Assembly (NCBI RefSeq): GCF_001642795.1
Contig: NZ_LKEH01000025.1
Coordinates: forward strand, 334,113-398,112
DNA length: 64,000 nt
From: Pseudomonas viridiflava
GTDB lineage: Bacteria; Pseudomonadota; Gammaproteobacteria; Pseudomonadales; Pseudomonadaceae
Reading direction: 5' to 3'
Made by a program: the position numbers and the translations under genes. Shown here piece after piece: positions 54,409-63,815 of this stretch (positions are counted from its first letter, which is position 1; every line of letters begins with the position of its first letter). A model generated the notes under the pieces. It ran no database searches. It was not told the DNA's origin and saw only the letters and a list, made by a program, of their open reading frames with translations.

Positions 54409-54417
54409 GGAGACACA

Positions 54418-54445
54418 GGCAGGTAATGCCAAGCGCATTCCTGCC
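54418..54445. terminator. Hairpin between TPM and xaxB genes
   Basis: GGCAGG-TAATGC and GCATTCCTGCC can fold into an imperfect stem with a CAAG-type loop. It separates the convergent TPM and toxin operons. Weak; no T-run. Confidence 0.4.
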
Positions 54446-54463
54446 CGTGGACGGCGGCAAGAC

Positions 54464-55471
54464 TCAATCGCTGCGCGTGATGCTGTAAATCGACTTCATG
54501 TAAGCGCTGAGTTGATCCACGTGAAGATTGACAAGAGTCGGCACTTTCAAAGCGTCGTTTTCCAGAAAACGGTAGAGCGAATCACTGAGCTTTCTGGACT
54601 GTTGAACCCAGACCGCCCTGTTATTGTCGAGACTGGCCAGTGTCGCCAGTTCTTCCAGGTTTCGGGCAATCGCCTTCGCCTCTTTTTGCGTGGTTTGAGA
54701 TTCAGCCAGCAGGGTGTTGTAGCGATGGCGCAGTTGGTCACGCTCGGCGATCAGATCGGAATATTTCAGTGCATTGCTGAGCTTGCCAAGCAGCTTTTGC
54801 AGTCTTCCAAGCCCGACTTGCATCACCATGAGGTGGGGTGAGGGAATGGCAACTGTCGACAGCTCCTCCTCGGTAGGCAGCGCTTCCTTGAACACGTTTG
54901 CCAGGTTGTGCTGTTCAAACGTCTTGACCGTTTCATCCAGAAGACGACGATCTTCTGCCACGGCATTCATCCTGGCTTCCCTTGCGGCAGACTGCTGATT
55001 CAAACCATTTAATTGTTCCTGCAGTTTGCCTGTCAGGTTGCTGTCCTCGAGTTGCAATTTGATCTGCTGAAGATCGTCAGTGGTGCGTGCAATTGCTTGA
55101 GCTGCATGGGTTAAAACGTCGCTCAGCTCTACTACCTGACGAACTCGCTGGGCAGCCAGCAGCTTGAGAGCCTGGAGCTTCTGCTCTTCGCTCAGACTCT
55201 GGTCCGCCTCGATCTGCAGTTGTTTGCGGTCGATGGCCGTATGATTGAAGGTCTTCAACTGCGCAGTCATCGTGGCCAGGTGATTCACAAATTGCGAGTC
55301 GGCGGCGTTGAGCGCTGTCTTGAGTGGCAATAATTTCTCTTTCATGGCGGGCAGGAAGTCGAGCGTCAAAGACGTTATCTGTGTATGAATGTGTTGACGT
55401 GCTGCATCCATGATTGCTCTGTCAGGTGCTGCCAATTGTTCAGGTTGGGAGGTGGCAGTATTGGTGATCAT
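54464..55471 (-). CDS. xaxB: Alpha-xenorhabdolysin-type binary toxin, component B
   Basis: A 335-residue, mostly alpha-helical protein rich in Gln, Leu and Ala. It matches the XaxB subunit of the XaxAB alpha-pore-forming cytolysin first described in Xenorhabdus nematophila and reported in plant pathogens including P. syringae. In the known structure XaxB forms the pore with XaxA. Landmarks are the long helices around QRVRQVVELSDVLTHAAQAIA and PHLMVMQVGLGRLQKLLGKL. No signal peptide, as in the family. Start ATG 55471 has AAGGA seven bases upstream; it begins 16 bases after xaxA. Confidence 0.8.
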   Translation of the reverse strand: MITNTATSQPEQLAAPDRAIMDAARQHIHTQITSLTLDFLPAMKEKLLPLKTALNAADSQFVNHLATMTAQLKTFNHTAIDRKQLQIEADQSLSEEQKLQALKLLAAQRVRQVVELSDVLTHAAQAIARTTDDLQQIKLQLEDSNLTGKLQEQLNGLNQQSAAREARMNAVAEDRRLLDETVKTFEQHNLANVFKEALPTEEELSTVAIPSPHLMVMQVGLGRLQKLLGKLSNALKYSDLIAERDQLRHRYNTLLAESQTTQKEAKAIARNLEELATLASLDNNRAVWVQQSRKLSDSLYRFLENDALKVPTLVNLHVDQLSAYMKSIYSITRSD

Positions 55472-55487
55472 GTCCATGTCCTTATGG

Positions 55488-56693
55488 TTATTTGTGTTGT
55501 TGGTTTGAAAACTCATCCAGCGCCTGTTCGAAGGTCAGCAACAGGTGAGTTGTAACGCCCTTTATCTCTTCCCAGGGGGTCACGACTTTTTTGAAATCAA
55601 ATACGAAGTCCATTAGCGTCTGATGGTCGTTGATCGTCGCCAGTTGTCTGGCGGCGGTCATTATATAAGTGGCCAGCATGGTCCAGAGATCCCGCAGGTT
55701 CACGGCGCTCTGATGAGCATCCAGCATACGAATCTTCATGTCTTCGAACAGCACTTCCAGACTGCGTATGGCCGCCGCGAGCGGACGCTTATATCCGAGC
55801 ACTTCCAGCTTGGTCTTTTTTTCGGCGACCAGTCGGTTTTTCTCACGGCGGATCGCTTCCGCCTGGGTGCCGAATATGCTGTCCGTCACAATAAGCCCGA
55901 CAATCCCGCCCAGCAGCCCCAGCGTAATATTGTTTTTCGTGGTCTTGTATTCCTGATGCTTCTGATCAATATCGACGGTAAGACGATCAATCTCCTCTTC
56001 AAGTGCGATCAGATCCTCGTCCAGATCCGACCGGCTGGCCAGACGCACTTTGTCGTTGATGCCAGGGACCAGATCGACGCTCAGAACGTGAGCAAACTGT
56101 TGAATGTCGTCGGCAAGTTTCCTGGATGCCTCTCGACGCTCTTCAATCTGCACGCCCACTTTTCTCAGCGTTTCAGCCAATGACAGACAGACTGTCTTGT
56201 CTGTTTTTGTCAGTGGAGCAGGCTTGAGGCTTCTGACTGTTTCGATGGTCAGGTCGGCAACGGTCAGTTGGATTTGCTTGACGAGTTCCATCTTGTCAAC
56301 GTAGTCCAGAATCTGCTTGCCCTGATTGGAAAACTCACCGGCAAACAGATCAAGTTCGAAACCCTTGGCTTTGATATCGATTTCAATGGCTGACCAGCTT
56401 TGGGCGTGCCGGTTGATTGCGCTGTAGGTCAGCAACAGGTCCTTGGGCTCAAGACCGGGAATGCCGCTGTGCGTAAACCCAAGTTGTTGTTCTACCCGGG
56501 CAAGGGTGTTGGGCAGGTTCAAGCTGTGTCTTTCGTAACGCTTGATGCTGAGAATGTCTTCCTTGGTCAGAATCAGCGCCGTCGCCCGGCCATTGTTTTG
56601 TTCATCTTCCGCCAGGGTCCTGAGAAACTCGGTGGGCGTTATCATTACCTTGGCGTGTACGGGTATTTCAGATTTATTATTTGGGTCATGCAT
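55488..56693 (-). CDS. xaxA: Alpha-xenorhabdolysin-type binary toxin, component A
   Basis: A 401-residue helical protein matching XaxA, the larger subunit of the two-part cytolysin. It has extended coiled-coil-like helices (LIALEEEIDRLTVDIDQKHQEY) and a single hydrophobic hairpin-like segment, NNITLGLLGGIVGLIVTDSIFG (about 255-276), the likely membrane-contact region. It lies first, directly followed by the B gene, as in Xenorhabdus. GC content looks nearer 45-50% than the roughly 60% of its neighbours, suggesting horizontal acquisition and silencing by MvaT-type proteins. No secretion genes are adjacent. Confidence 0.82.
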   Translation of the reverse strand: MHDPNNKSEIPVHAKVMITPTEFLRTLAEDEQNNGRATALILTKEDILSIKRYERHSLNLPNTLARVEQQLGFTHSGIPGLEPKDLLLTYSAINRHAQSWSAIEIDIKAKGFELDLFAGEFSNQGKQILDYVDKMELVKQIQLTVADLTIETVRSLKPAPLTKTDKTVCLSLAETLRKVGVQIEERREASRKLADDIQQFAHVLSVDLVPGINDKVRLASRSDLDEDLIALEEEIDRLTVDIDQKHQEYKTTKNNITLGLLGGIVGLIVTDSIFGTQAEAIRREKNRLVAEKKTKLEVLGYKRPLAAAIRSLEVLFEDMKIRMLDAHQSAVNLRDLWTMLATYIMTAARQLATINDHQTLMDFVFDFKKVVTPWEEIKGVTTHLLLTFEQALDEFSNQQHK

Positions 56694-56785
56694 GGTGCAC
56701 GTTCCTTGTGCAAGTTCAGTAAGGGCTCACTCGACAGCCATGCAGCACGCCGTGAGTCAGCGTGTTTCACTGTAACGGCGTTTTT

Positions 56786-56815
56786 CGGCTATTTAATATA
56801 TTTGTATAGTGACCG
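56786..56815 (-). promoter_or_regulatory. AT-rich probable promoter region of xaxAB
   Basis: A stretch with TATACAAATATATTAAAT on the minus strand, about 100 bases before the xaxA start, in an otherwise GC-rich region. Several -10-like hexamers are possible, none with an unambiguous -35. It is a natural target for H-NS-type silencing. Confidence 0.4.
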
Positions 56816-56968
56816 ACGAAAAATTCGTTTTACAGGCATTGCGCCACCGCCGTCCTGTCGGCGTTCATCGTAAGAACCGAAAATAGTCATGCCTGACAGG
56901 CGTCGGCACGCTTAAAATGCATGCCTGATTTTTACGAGTCCCTGCGGGGACGCTTGAGGCACCTTTCG

Positions 56969-58189
56969 ATGTCCGTGACACCCACCGCTTCATCCTCTGC
57001 CGCGCCGGATCATCGTGCGCAATTTCTCGGCCTGCTGGACACCAGCCTGTCCCAGAATTCTTTGATCAAGCTGGTGCTGGCCAAATACGTGGGCAGCGAA
57101 GCCGAGGTGCAGCGGGTGATCATCAAGCCGCTGACGGTCCGCGAGCAGCCTTGCCTGTCTTTCGTGTACCGCTACAAGACCCGCGACATCACCAAGAACT
57201 TCCCCCTGGCCGAAGCCGTGGACGTCATCGCTGGCCTGATTCCCGAGTCGTTCAAGAACGCGCATCTGCTGTCACTGACCGATGAGGTGCAGCTGGAATT
57301 CAGCAAGAAAGGCAAAAGCACGTTGTTCAAGAGCAAGGCGCAGCAGGAGCGCGAAGCGCCCGCCGCCGGGCATGACCGTGAGAAGAAGCGCTACCTGGAA
57401 TTGACGCGCCCGTTCCTGACCGATCTTGGCGTGACCAACCGTCAGCATGAACTGATCCCGGCCATGTCGCGCAAATGGAAGCAGATCAACAAGTTCATCG
57501 AAGTGTTTTCCCACGCCTTGACGTCTTCCCCACTCAAGCTGGATCAACCGGTCAAGGTCGCGGACTTCGGTTCGGGCAAGGGCTACCTGACGTTCGCCAT
57601 CCATGACTATCTGCGCAATACGCTGCAGGCGCAGGGCGAGGTGACCGGTGTCGAGTTGCGCGAGGACATGGTGACCCTGTGCAACAACGCAGCGGCGCGC
57701 CTCGAGCACCCGGGGCTGGTCTTCAAGCACGGCGATGTGCGTACCGTTGCGCCGAGCGAGCTGGACGTGATGATCGCACTGCACGCCTGCGACATCGCTA
57801 CCGACTACGCCATTCACATGGGGATTCGCTCCGGCGCGTCGATCATCATGTGCTCGCCTTGCTGCCACAAACAGATTCGTCTACAGATCCAGAGCCCGAC
57901 CCTGCTCAAGCCAATGCTGCAATACGGCCTGCACATGGGCCAGCAGGCGGAGATGGTCACCGACAGCCTTCGCGCCTTGCTGCTGGAAGCGTGCGGTTAC
58001 GAAACCAAGGTGTTCGAGTTCATTTCGCTGGAACACACCAACAAGAACAAGATGATCCTGGCGGTCAAACGCGCCGAGCCTGTCGATCCGACTCACCTGC
58101 TGGCGCGTATCCAGGAACTCAAAGCGTTTTACGGCATTACCGAGCAGTGCCTGGAAACCCTGCTTCGGGCGGATGGTTTTCTTGGTTGA
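56969..58189 (+). CDS. Class I SAM-dependent methyltransferase
   Basis: A 406-residue protein with a Rossmann methyltransferase domain in the second half: VKVADFGSGKGYLTFAIHDYL (motif I, SAM site), GVELREDMVTLCNN (motif II) and LHACDIATDYAIHMG with CSPCCHKQIR. The N-terminal half has no clear homology. It resembles the GSTCD/Methyltransf_32-type proteins, whose substrate is not established (RNA has been suggested). Start ATG 56969 has GAGG upstream; an earlier ATG at 56921 lacks one. Confidence 0.85.
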   Translation: MSVTPTASSSAAPDHRAQFLGLLDTSLSQNSLIKLVLAKYVGSEAEVQRVIIKPLTVREQPCLSFVYRYKTRDITKNFPLAEAVDVIAGLIPESFKNAHLLSLTDEVQLEFSKKGKSTLFKSKAQQEREAPAAGHDREKKRYLELTRPFLTDLGVTNRQHELIPAMSRKWKQINKFIEVFSHALTSSPLKLDQPVKVADFGSGKGYLTFAIHDYLRNTLQAQGEVTGVELREDMVTLCNNAAARLEHPGLVFKHGDVRTVAPSELDVMIALHACDIATDYAIHMGIRSGASIIMCSPCCHKQIRLQIQSPTLLKPMLQYGLHMGQQAEMVTDSLRALLLEACGYETKVFEFISLEHTNKNKMILAVKRAEPVDPTHLLARIQELKAFYGITEQCLETLLRADGFLG

Positions 58190-58338
58190 AGGTTGAGCAT
58201 ATTTGCCCCTGAGCGGCAGGTACACGCCGCTCTATCCGGTCTGCGCCGTCTGTATCAACGTATGCGGTCTGCGCGCGAATCCTGTTTCACGCAACGTCTG
58301 CTGATTAGTTTTACTGCATTGAACATTAAGGCCTGCAC

Positions 58339-58782
58339 ATGGATACGCTTCGCCCTTACCTCCCAGCAGACAGGGACACCTGTCTGCAAATTTTCGACTC
58401 CAACACGCCACGCTTTTTCGACCCGTCCGAGCGCGACAAATTTGCCCGCTTTCTGATTGATCCTGTGGGGTCCTATTTCGTCGTGGAGCGCGAGGGTGAA
58501 GTCCTCGCTTGCGGTGGGTATCTGGTGCTTGCCGATCCGTCGATGGCCGAACTCACCTGGGGCATGGTGTCCGGAAATCAGCATGGCAATGGCCTGGGCC
58601 GGTTCCTCGTTTTGTCCCGGCTTGACCTGATGAGGGAGCTCCCGCACGTAAGCCAGGCTTACATCAACACCAGCCAGCTGGTTCAAGGTTTTTACGCTGG
58701 CCTGGGTTTTTCGCTGACCCGCTTGAAACGGGACGGTCACGGGGTGGGTATCGACAGCGTCGAGATGACGTTGAAGTTGTAA
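58339..58782 (+). CDS. GNAT-family N-acetyltransferase
   Basis: A 147-residue acetyl-CoA-dependent acetyltransferase. The acetyl-CoA loop is GNQHGNGLGRFLVLSRL (Q-x-x-G-x-G) and the fold order is standard, ending in a beta strand (GVGIDSVEMTLKL). AAGG precedes the ATG by seven bases. No neighbour indicates the acceptor substrate. Confidence 0.88.
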   Translation: MDTLRPYLPADRDTCLQIFDSNTPRFFDPSERDKFARFLIDPVGSYFVVEREGEVLACGGYLVLADPSMAELTWGMVSGNQHGNGLGRFLVLSRLDLMRELPHVSQAYINTSQLVQGFYAGLGFSLTRLKRDGHGVGIDSVEMTLKL

Positions 58783-58991
58783 CAAAAGAAAACTTATTTA
58801 TTGAGCAAGTGCTCTAAAACTCAATGTTTGCTTGGTCAAAAGCTGGACGTAAACGTTACAGCTTTCAATAGTTTGTACAAGAATAGAGAGGGCATTAAGT
58901 AACGGATGTTCTGATAAATATTTATGTGGAACGCCTGCGGACACCCACTCTCTGAATACCGTCCATTACAAATTATATGAAGCAGGCAATC

Positions 58992-59279
58992 ATGAACGCA
59001 TACAGACTTTCAACGCTTGAAATCAAGCACATGGTCGAGCAGGCGCTGTTACCTCATCGCTGCACCTGGGACGCTGCAGAGGGTGAATCCCTGACATTGA
59101 CCCTGACCAATCCCGAGAATCCAGATCACGCCATTTGTGTGACGGGAATCAAACTTGATCGAATGGTATCGAGCCGTGCGCTGTCGGAGCTGGTCGGCGA
59201 AGCGCGCATGCTGATGTCCATGAACGAGAATCCGGTCGCCGGTCTGGGTTACCGACAGGCAGCTACCAAGCGCTGGTAA
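58992..59279 (+). CDS. DUF1652 protein
   Basis: A 95-residue protein with the DUF1652 domain, a family almost confined to Pseudomonas: STLEIKHMVEQALLPHRCTW, NPDHAICVTGI and SSRALSELVGEARMLMS. AGG lies before ATG 58992; an ATG five codons upstream has no ribosome site. It stands alone after an AT-rich intergenic region of about 200 bases that shows no other feature. Function unknown. Confidence 0.8.
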   Translation: MNAYRLSTLEIKHMVEQALLPHRCTWDAAEGESLTLTLTNPENPDHAICVTGIKLDRMVSSRALSELVGEARMLMSMNENPVAGLGYRQAATKRW

Positions 59280-59377
59280 CAGCACCAGTCATGGTGAGAG
59301 TGACAGCTGATTGTTCCTGAGCCATCAGCGTCCGGAATGAAAGATCACCGCGTGGCAAGAGACGCCTTTTGAAGTTG

Positions 59378-59408
59378 CAAGTGTGGATGATCGAGTTATC
59401 CACACTTG
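59378..59408. repeat. Perfect 11-base inverted repeat
   Basis: CAAGTGTGGAT and ATCCACACTTG, separated by nine bases. It lies 100 bases after the DUF1652 gene. No T-run follows, so operator, cruciform or weak terminator remain possible. Different in sequence from the REP nearby. Confidence 0.7.
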
Positions 59409-59480
59409 AAGGGGCGGGCAGTGTTGCGTTGGTCTTCAAATGTCGTATTTCAAACGCTGGATCCTCATCGGGCGTGCCAG

Positions 59481-59508
59481 CTTCGCGGACAAGTCCGCTC
59501 CTGCGGGC
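59481..59508. repeat. Single REP element
   Basis: CTTCGCGGACAAGTCCGCTC followed by CTGCGGGC matches the common Pseudomonas REP form (CGCGG-x-CAAG-x-CCGCTCCT). The core is palindromic. Only one copy is visible here. Confidence 0.8.
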
Positions 59509-59834
59509 AACACAGCGCCCGCTCCAGATACTCATCTCGAACAGAGACGCGGCTCAACCTCCAGGTTGTCCCTGCTTCCTGTGAGGGTTATCATCGCGCC
59601 GGTCAATCTGTGATCTGACGAAGGAAAATACCTTGCTCCGTTCCAACTGGCTGCCTACGCCGCCTTAGCGCTACGCCCCCCCTCGTAACACCCTGATCGC
59701 CTTCTAGCTGCGGTCGCTTTCTGCTGCGCCTGATTGTCGGCCGCAGCGCACCTTCAACACCACTGAAAACAGACGCACCTGCATCGCCCAGCGCCCGCCG
59801 CTGCGTGTCATGCCGTGCCTGCATGGGTGAATCA

Positions 59835-61322
59835 ATGCTTGAAAATATCAAGGCTGCCTGGCTATCGAATGTCCGGGCCGACGTACTGGCGGGCCTCGTT
59901 GTCGCGATGGCCCTTATTCCCGAGGCCATCGCTTTTTCCATCATCGCCGGGGTCGATCCCCGCGTCGGGCTTTACGCTTCTTTCTGTATCTGTACGGTCA
60001 TCGCGTTTGTGGGCGGGCGCCCTGCGATGGTCTCCGCTGCCACTGGTGCGATGGCGCTGCTGATGGTGAATCTGGTCAAGGATCACGGGCTGCAATACCT
60101 GTTGGCAGCCACGCTGGTTTGCGGCGTTTTGCAGATACTGGCGGGTTATCTGCGGCTGGGCGAACTGATGCGCTTCGTGTCGCGCTCCGTGGTGACTGGC
60201 TTCGTCAATGCACTGGCCATCCTGATCTTCCTGGCGCAACTGCCGGAACTTACCAACGTCACCTGGGTGGTGTACGCCATGACCGCTGGCGGTCTGGCGA
60301 TCATCTATCTGCTGCCACGGATTCCGGTTGTCGGCTCGCTGCTGCCATCGCCTTTGGTGTGCATTCTAGTGCTCACCGCGATATCGGTGTTCATGGGGCT
60401 GAAGATTCACACGGTCGGCGACATGGGATCGCTGCCCGACAGCCTGCCGGTTTTCCTGTGGCCGGATGTGCCACTGACCTTCGAGACGCTGTTGATCGTA
60501 CTGCCGTACTCGGCGGCCTTGGCGGTTGTGGGTTTGCTGGAGTCGATGATGACGGCCACCATCGTCGATGACCTGACTGACACGTCCAGCGACAAGAACC
60601 GCGAGTGCAAAGGGCAGGGCGTCGCCAACATTGCCAGCGGACTGATTGGCGGTATGGCCGGTTGCGCGATGATCGGTCAGTCGATGATCAACGTGAAGTC
60701 CGGCGGCAGGACGCGTCTGTCGACGCTGAGCGCCGGTGTTTCCTTGCTGGCGCTGATGATCTTCCTCGGAGACTGGCTGGCCCGCATTCCCATGGCCGCG
60801 CTGGTCGCAGTGATGATCATGGTGTCCATCAGCACCTTCAGCTGGAGCTCGATTCGCAACCTGCGTCAGTACCCGCTCTCCACCAATCTGGTGATGATCG
60901 TCACTGTGGTCGTGGTCGTTGCCACGCATAACCTGGCGTATGGCGTCGTGGCCGGAACGCTGTTGGCGGCGATGTTCTTTGCCAACAAGATTGCGTATTA
61001 CCTGGACGTCAGCTCGAAGCAAGACCCCGAATACAGCCATCGCACCTATTACGTCAGCGGCCAGGTGTTCTTCGGTTCCGCAGACCGGTTCGCCCGTTCG
61101 TTCGACCTGAAAGAATCGCTCGAAACCCTGACCATCGACCTGAGGGACGCGCACTTCTGGGACATCACCGCTGTGGCTGCGCTGGACAAAGTGGTGTTGA
61201 AACTGAGGAGTGCCGGGATCGCAGTGGATGTGATCGGCATGAACAGCGCGACCGCGACACTGGTGGACAGATTCGGCGTGCATGACAAGCCTGGAGGTAT
61301 CGAGGCGTTGATGAAGCACTGA
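59835..61322 (+). CDS. SulP-family anion transporter with STAS domain
   Basis: A 495-residue inner-membrane transporter. The membrane part (about 1-370) opens with [33 protein letters not shown], the SulP signature, and ends before a C-terminal STAS domain (about 405-490; [26 protein letters not shown]). Likely substrates are sulfate, bicarbonate or dicarboxylate; no carbonic anhydrase or cys gene is adjacent to decide. Start ATG 59835 preceded by GGGTGA. Confidence 0.9.
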   Translation: MLENIKAAWLSNVRADVLAGLVVAMALIPEAIAFSIIAGVDPRVGLYASFCICTVIAFVGGRPAMVSAATGAMALLMVNLVKDHGLQYLLAATLVCGVLQILAGYLRLGELMRFVSRSVVTGFVNALAILIFLAQLPELTNVTWVVYAMTAGGLAIIYLLPRIPVVGSLLPSPLVCILVLTAISVFMGLKIHTVGDMGSLPDSLPVFLWPDVPLTFETLLIVLPYSAALAVVGLLESMMTATIVDDLTDTSSDKNRECKGQGVANIASGLIGGMAGCAMIGQSMINVKSGGRTRLSTLSAGVSLLALMIFLGDWLARIPMAALVAVMIMVSISTFSWSSIRNLRQYPLSTNLVMIVTVVVVVATHNLAYGVVAGTLLAAMFFANKIAYYLDVSSKQDPEYSHRTYYVSGQVFFGSADRFARSFDLKESLETLTIDLRDAHFWDITAVAALDKVVLKLRSAGIAVDVIGMNSATATLVDRFGVHDKPGGIEALMKH

Positions 61323-61330
61323 GGTATTTT

Positions 61331-61364
61331 GGGCCTGAAACCCACAAACGGGCAGGCCCTTTTT
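61331..61364 (+). terminator. Terminator of the SulP gene
   Basis: GGGCCTG (61331) pairs with CAGGCCC (61353-61359) around a loop of about 15 bases, then TTTTTA. It lies just past the SulP stop codon at 61322. Confidence 0.8.
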
Positions 61365-61545
61365 ATTGCCCCAGCGTTGGGCGCAGGCAGAAAATAAAGC
61401 TTTTTTTCGCACCCCTGCGGTGCTGTTACAAATTTAAAGTCCATAAATACAACAAAAACAACATTTGCCACTTGACGGTTTTTTCCACCTGATCAGTAAT
61501 GCGCTGGCCTGGGCGACGCGCCCATGACTTGCCGGAGCATCCCCA

Positions 61546-62973
61546 TTGATTGAGTCAAAGCGCTTCTCCATGCCCACTGTGATTCAGGCCCGCGAGCAGC
61601 TGGACGCAGGCACAATCACGTCTGTGGCGTTGGTGGAAGCGAGCCTTGAAGCGATCAAAACCCACAATCACACATTGAATGCCTTCGGCGATGTTTATGC
61701 AGACGCCGCGCTCGAACAGGCACGTCGGCAGGATGACGAGGCAGGCGACGGTCGCGTTCAAGGACCGCTGCACGGCATCCCGTTCGGCGTCAAAGACCTG
61801 TTTTCCACGGCAGGTCTGCGGACCACCAAAGGGTCGTTGACCAGTCTGGACAGTGTTCCGCTCAAGGACGCGCCCATCATTCAGCGCCTGAAAAACGCTG
61901 GCGCCATCATTCTCGGCAAGACCGCAACCACTGAGTTTGGCTGGACAGGGGCGAGTACCTCGCGGCTTTTCGGCAACGGGCGCACACCGTGGAATCCGAG
62001 CCTGACCAGCGGCGGCTCCAGCTCAGGCTCTGCGATTTCGGTTGCGGCGCGCATGGTTCCAGCGTCTCTGGGATCGGACGGCGGCGGGTCGGTGAGGATT
62101 CCCGGTTCGTTCTGCGGGATATTTGCCCTCAAGGGTTCACTGGGACGAATTCCCACGTGGCCATGGTCTGCGACTGAAATGCTCAGCCATGCAGGCCCGA
62201 TGACCCGCACCGTGCGCGATTCGGCGTTGTTGTTCGACATTCTTTCAGGGCCGCATCCGCTGGACCATCAGGCGCTCCCGGCACCAACAGAATCCTGTCT
62301 GGCGCGCTGCGACCAGCCGTTTGGAAAGCTGCGCATCGCTTACGTCCCGACGTTGTTCAATATGCCTGTCGATCCGCTTATAGCGGCCGCGGTCGAGGCT
62401 GCTGTCGAAAGGATTGCTGCAAACCTGCCAGTGGACGTGAGCGCCCTTGCGCTGGATTGGCCAGACCCGTTGGCCACCTTTGAAACGCTTTGGGTGGCCG
62501 GACGCGGCATCGTCTACGGACGCGCGCTGGCCGACAGACTGGACGAGCTTGATCCCGGTTTCGCCCGTCTGATCAAGCAGTCTGCCCGCTACGATCTTGC
62601 CGGTTATCTTCAGGCCGTCGAACAGCGTGCCGCTTTCGCCAATCGGGTGCATGCGCTGTTCGACGATTACGATCTGCTGATCATGCCGACACTTCCTGTG
62701 CTGCCATTCGATGCCGATGAGGTCGCACCGGACGGCTTTGCCGATCAGGATGGCGCCGTACCGTGGGCACGCTGGACGCCCTTCACCTATCCCTTCAACG
62801 TGTCGGGAAACCCGGCGGCAACCATTCCCTGCGGCTTTGCCCCGAACGGGTTGCCCATCGGTCTGCAGGTGGTCGGTCCTCGTTTCGCGGACGCTGATGT
62901 CCTGCAATTCTGCGCAGCCTTCGAAGCGATTTCGCCGTGGGATCAATATTTGCCACCGATGCTTGCGCAATGA
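61546..62973 (+). CDS. Amidase signature enzyme
   Basis: A 475-residue amidase. The Ser-cisSer-Lys triad is visible: Lys83 in PFGVKDLFS, the serine-rich SGGSSSGSA (158-162) and nucleophile Ser182 in SDGGGSVRIPG. No signal peptide. Start: TTG 61546 with GGAG eight bases upstream; the ATG at 61570 has none. It is followed by a DeoR regulator and an M20-type hydrolase, so it probably hydrolyses an amide or ureide in a nitrogen-compound pathway. The exact substrate cannot be told. Confidence 0.88.
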   Translation: MIESKRFSMPTVIQAREQLDAGTITSVALVEASLEAIKTHNHTLNAFGDVYADAALEQARRQDDEAGDGRVQGPLHGIPFGVKDLFSTAGLRTTKGSLTSLDSVPLKDAPIIQRLKNAGAIILGKTATTEFGWTGASTSRLFGNGRTPWNPSLTSGGSSSGSAISVAARMVPASLGSDGGGSVRIPGSFCGIFALKGSLGRIPTWPWSATEMLSHAGPMTRTVRDSALLFDILSGPHPLDHQALPAPTESCLARCDQPFGKLRIAYVPTLFNMPVDPLIAAAVEAAVERIAANLPVDVSALALDWPDPLATFETLWVAGRGIVYGRALADRLDELDPGFARLIKQSARYDLAGYLQAVEQRAAFANRVHALFDDYDLLIMPTLPVLPFDADEVAPDGFADQDGAVPWARWTPFTYPFNVSGNPAATIPCGFAPNGLPIGLQVVGPRFADADVLQFCAAFEAISPWDQYLPPMLAQ

Positions 62974-63056
62974 ACACGCCCGACATGAGCAGCCATCAGC
63001 CGCCGAAGACAGATGGGTACACTGAACGCCTTTCTTCACAACGGAATGTCAGCCCC

Positions 63057-63815
63057 ATGCTCAATCAGCCTCGTCTGGACGAAATCATGCGCCTGTTGGC
63101 TCAGCAACAGCGCGTCAAGGCGTCCGAGCTCGCACAGTCGCTTTATGTGTCGGAAGAGACCATTCGCCGCGACTTCAAGTACCTGGAAGAAATGGGCAAG
63201 CTGCGGCGCATTCATGGCGGGGCTATTCTGCCGCAGTTGAATGACGAGCCGCCGTTGCAGGTCCGCAGTCGCATGAAGCCGCAAGCCAAGGCGAGTATCG
63301 CCAGCAAGGCGGCAGGCCTGATCAGCGACGGCATGGTGCTGTTTCTCGACACCGGCACCTCGACCCTCGCACTGGCGCAGATGCTGTCCCGGTTCAGCCG
63401 GTTGAGGATCATCACCAACTCGCTGGACATCGCTCAGGTGGTGACCCATCAAAGCGACAACCAGGTACTGGTCGCTCCCGGAGACGTGCGCCGCAACGAC
63501 AACGCGTTGATCGGCCCGCACACCCTGGCGTTCGCCAGCCAGTTCAATTACGACATCGCGTTCATGGGCATCGGCGCCATCGACCTTGAACAAGGCCTGA
63601 TGGATTACCACGAGCCGGAAGCCATGTTGCGGCGCACGCTGGTCAAGCATTCCAGGCAGCGCGTGATCCTTGCCGACGACGGCAAGTTCGGTCACCGGAT
63701 TTTTGTTAACACCCTGCCATTCAGTGCAATCACGACCCTGGTCACGAACCGTCCGCTATCGGCTGAGTTTACGGCTCGCCTGGAGAGAGATGATGTCGAC
63801 ATCCTGTACTCATGA
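63057..63815 (+). CDS. DeoR/GlpR-family transcriptional regulator
   Basis: A 252-residue repressor. N-terminal HTH: RLDEIMRLLAQQQRVKASELAQSLYVSEETIRRDFKYLEE, then the C-terminal sugar-phosphate-type sensor domain (GMVLFLDTGTSTLALAQML, VILADDGKFGHRIF). ATG 63057 matches the family N-terminus; an ATG at 62970 that overlaps the amidase stop (ATGA) is open in frame and possible. It probably regulates this operon in response to a pathway intermediate. Confidence 0.88.
   Translation: MLNQPRLDEIMRLLAQQQRVKASELAQSLYVSEETIRRDFKYLEEMGKLRRIHGGAILPQLNDEPPLQVRSRMKPQAKASIASKAAGLISDGMVLFLDTGTSTLALAQMLSRFSRLRIITNSLDIAQVVTHQSDNQVLVAPGDVRRNDNALIGPHTLAFASQFNYDIAFMGIGAIDLEQGLMDYHEPEAMLRRTLVKHSRQRVILADDGKFGHRIFVNTLPFSAITTLVTNRPLSAEFTARLERDDVDILYS

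Larger units (their letters stand above)
59280..59834. other. Repeat-bearing intergenic region before the SulP gene
   Basis: About 555 bases without a supported gene. It holds a perfect 11-base inverted repeat (59378-59408) and a REP element (59481-59508). Two short overlapping frames (59369-59584, 59406-59618) run through the repeats and look accidental. The final part should contain the SulP promoter. Confidence 0.5.

Noticed and set aside
59369..59618. Two short overlapping plus-strand ORFs
   Set aside because: They cross the palindrome and the REP element, which are not coding, and lack ribosome sites.
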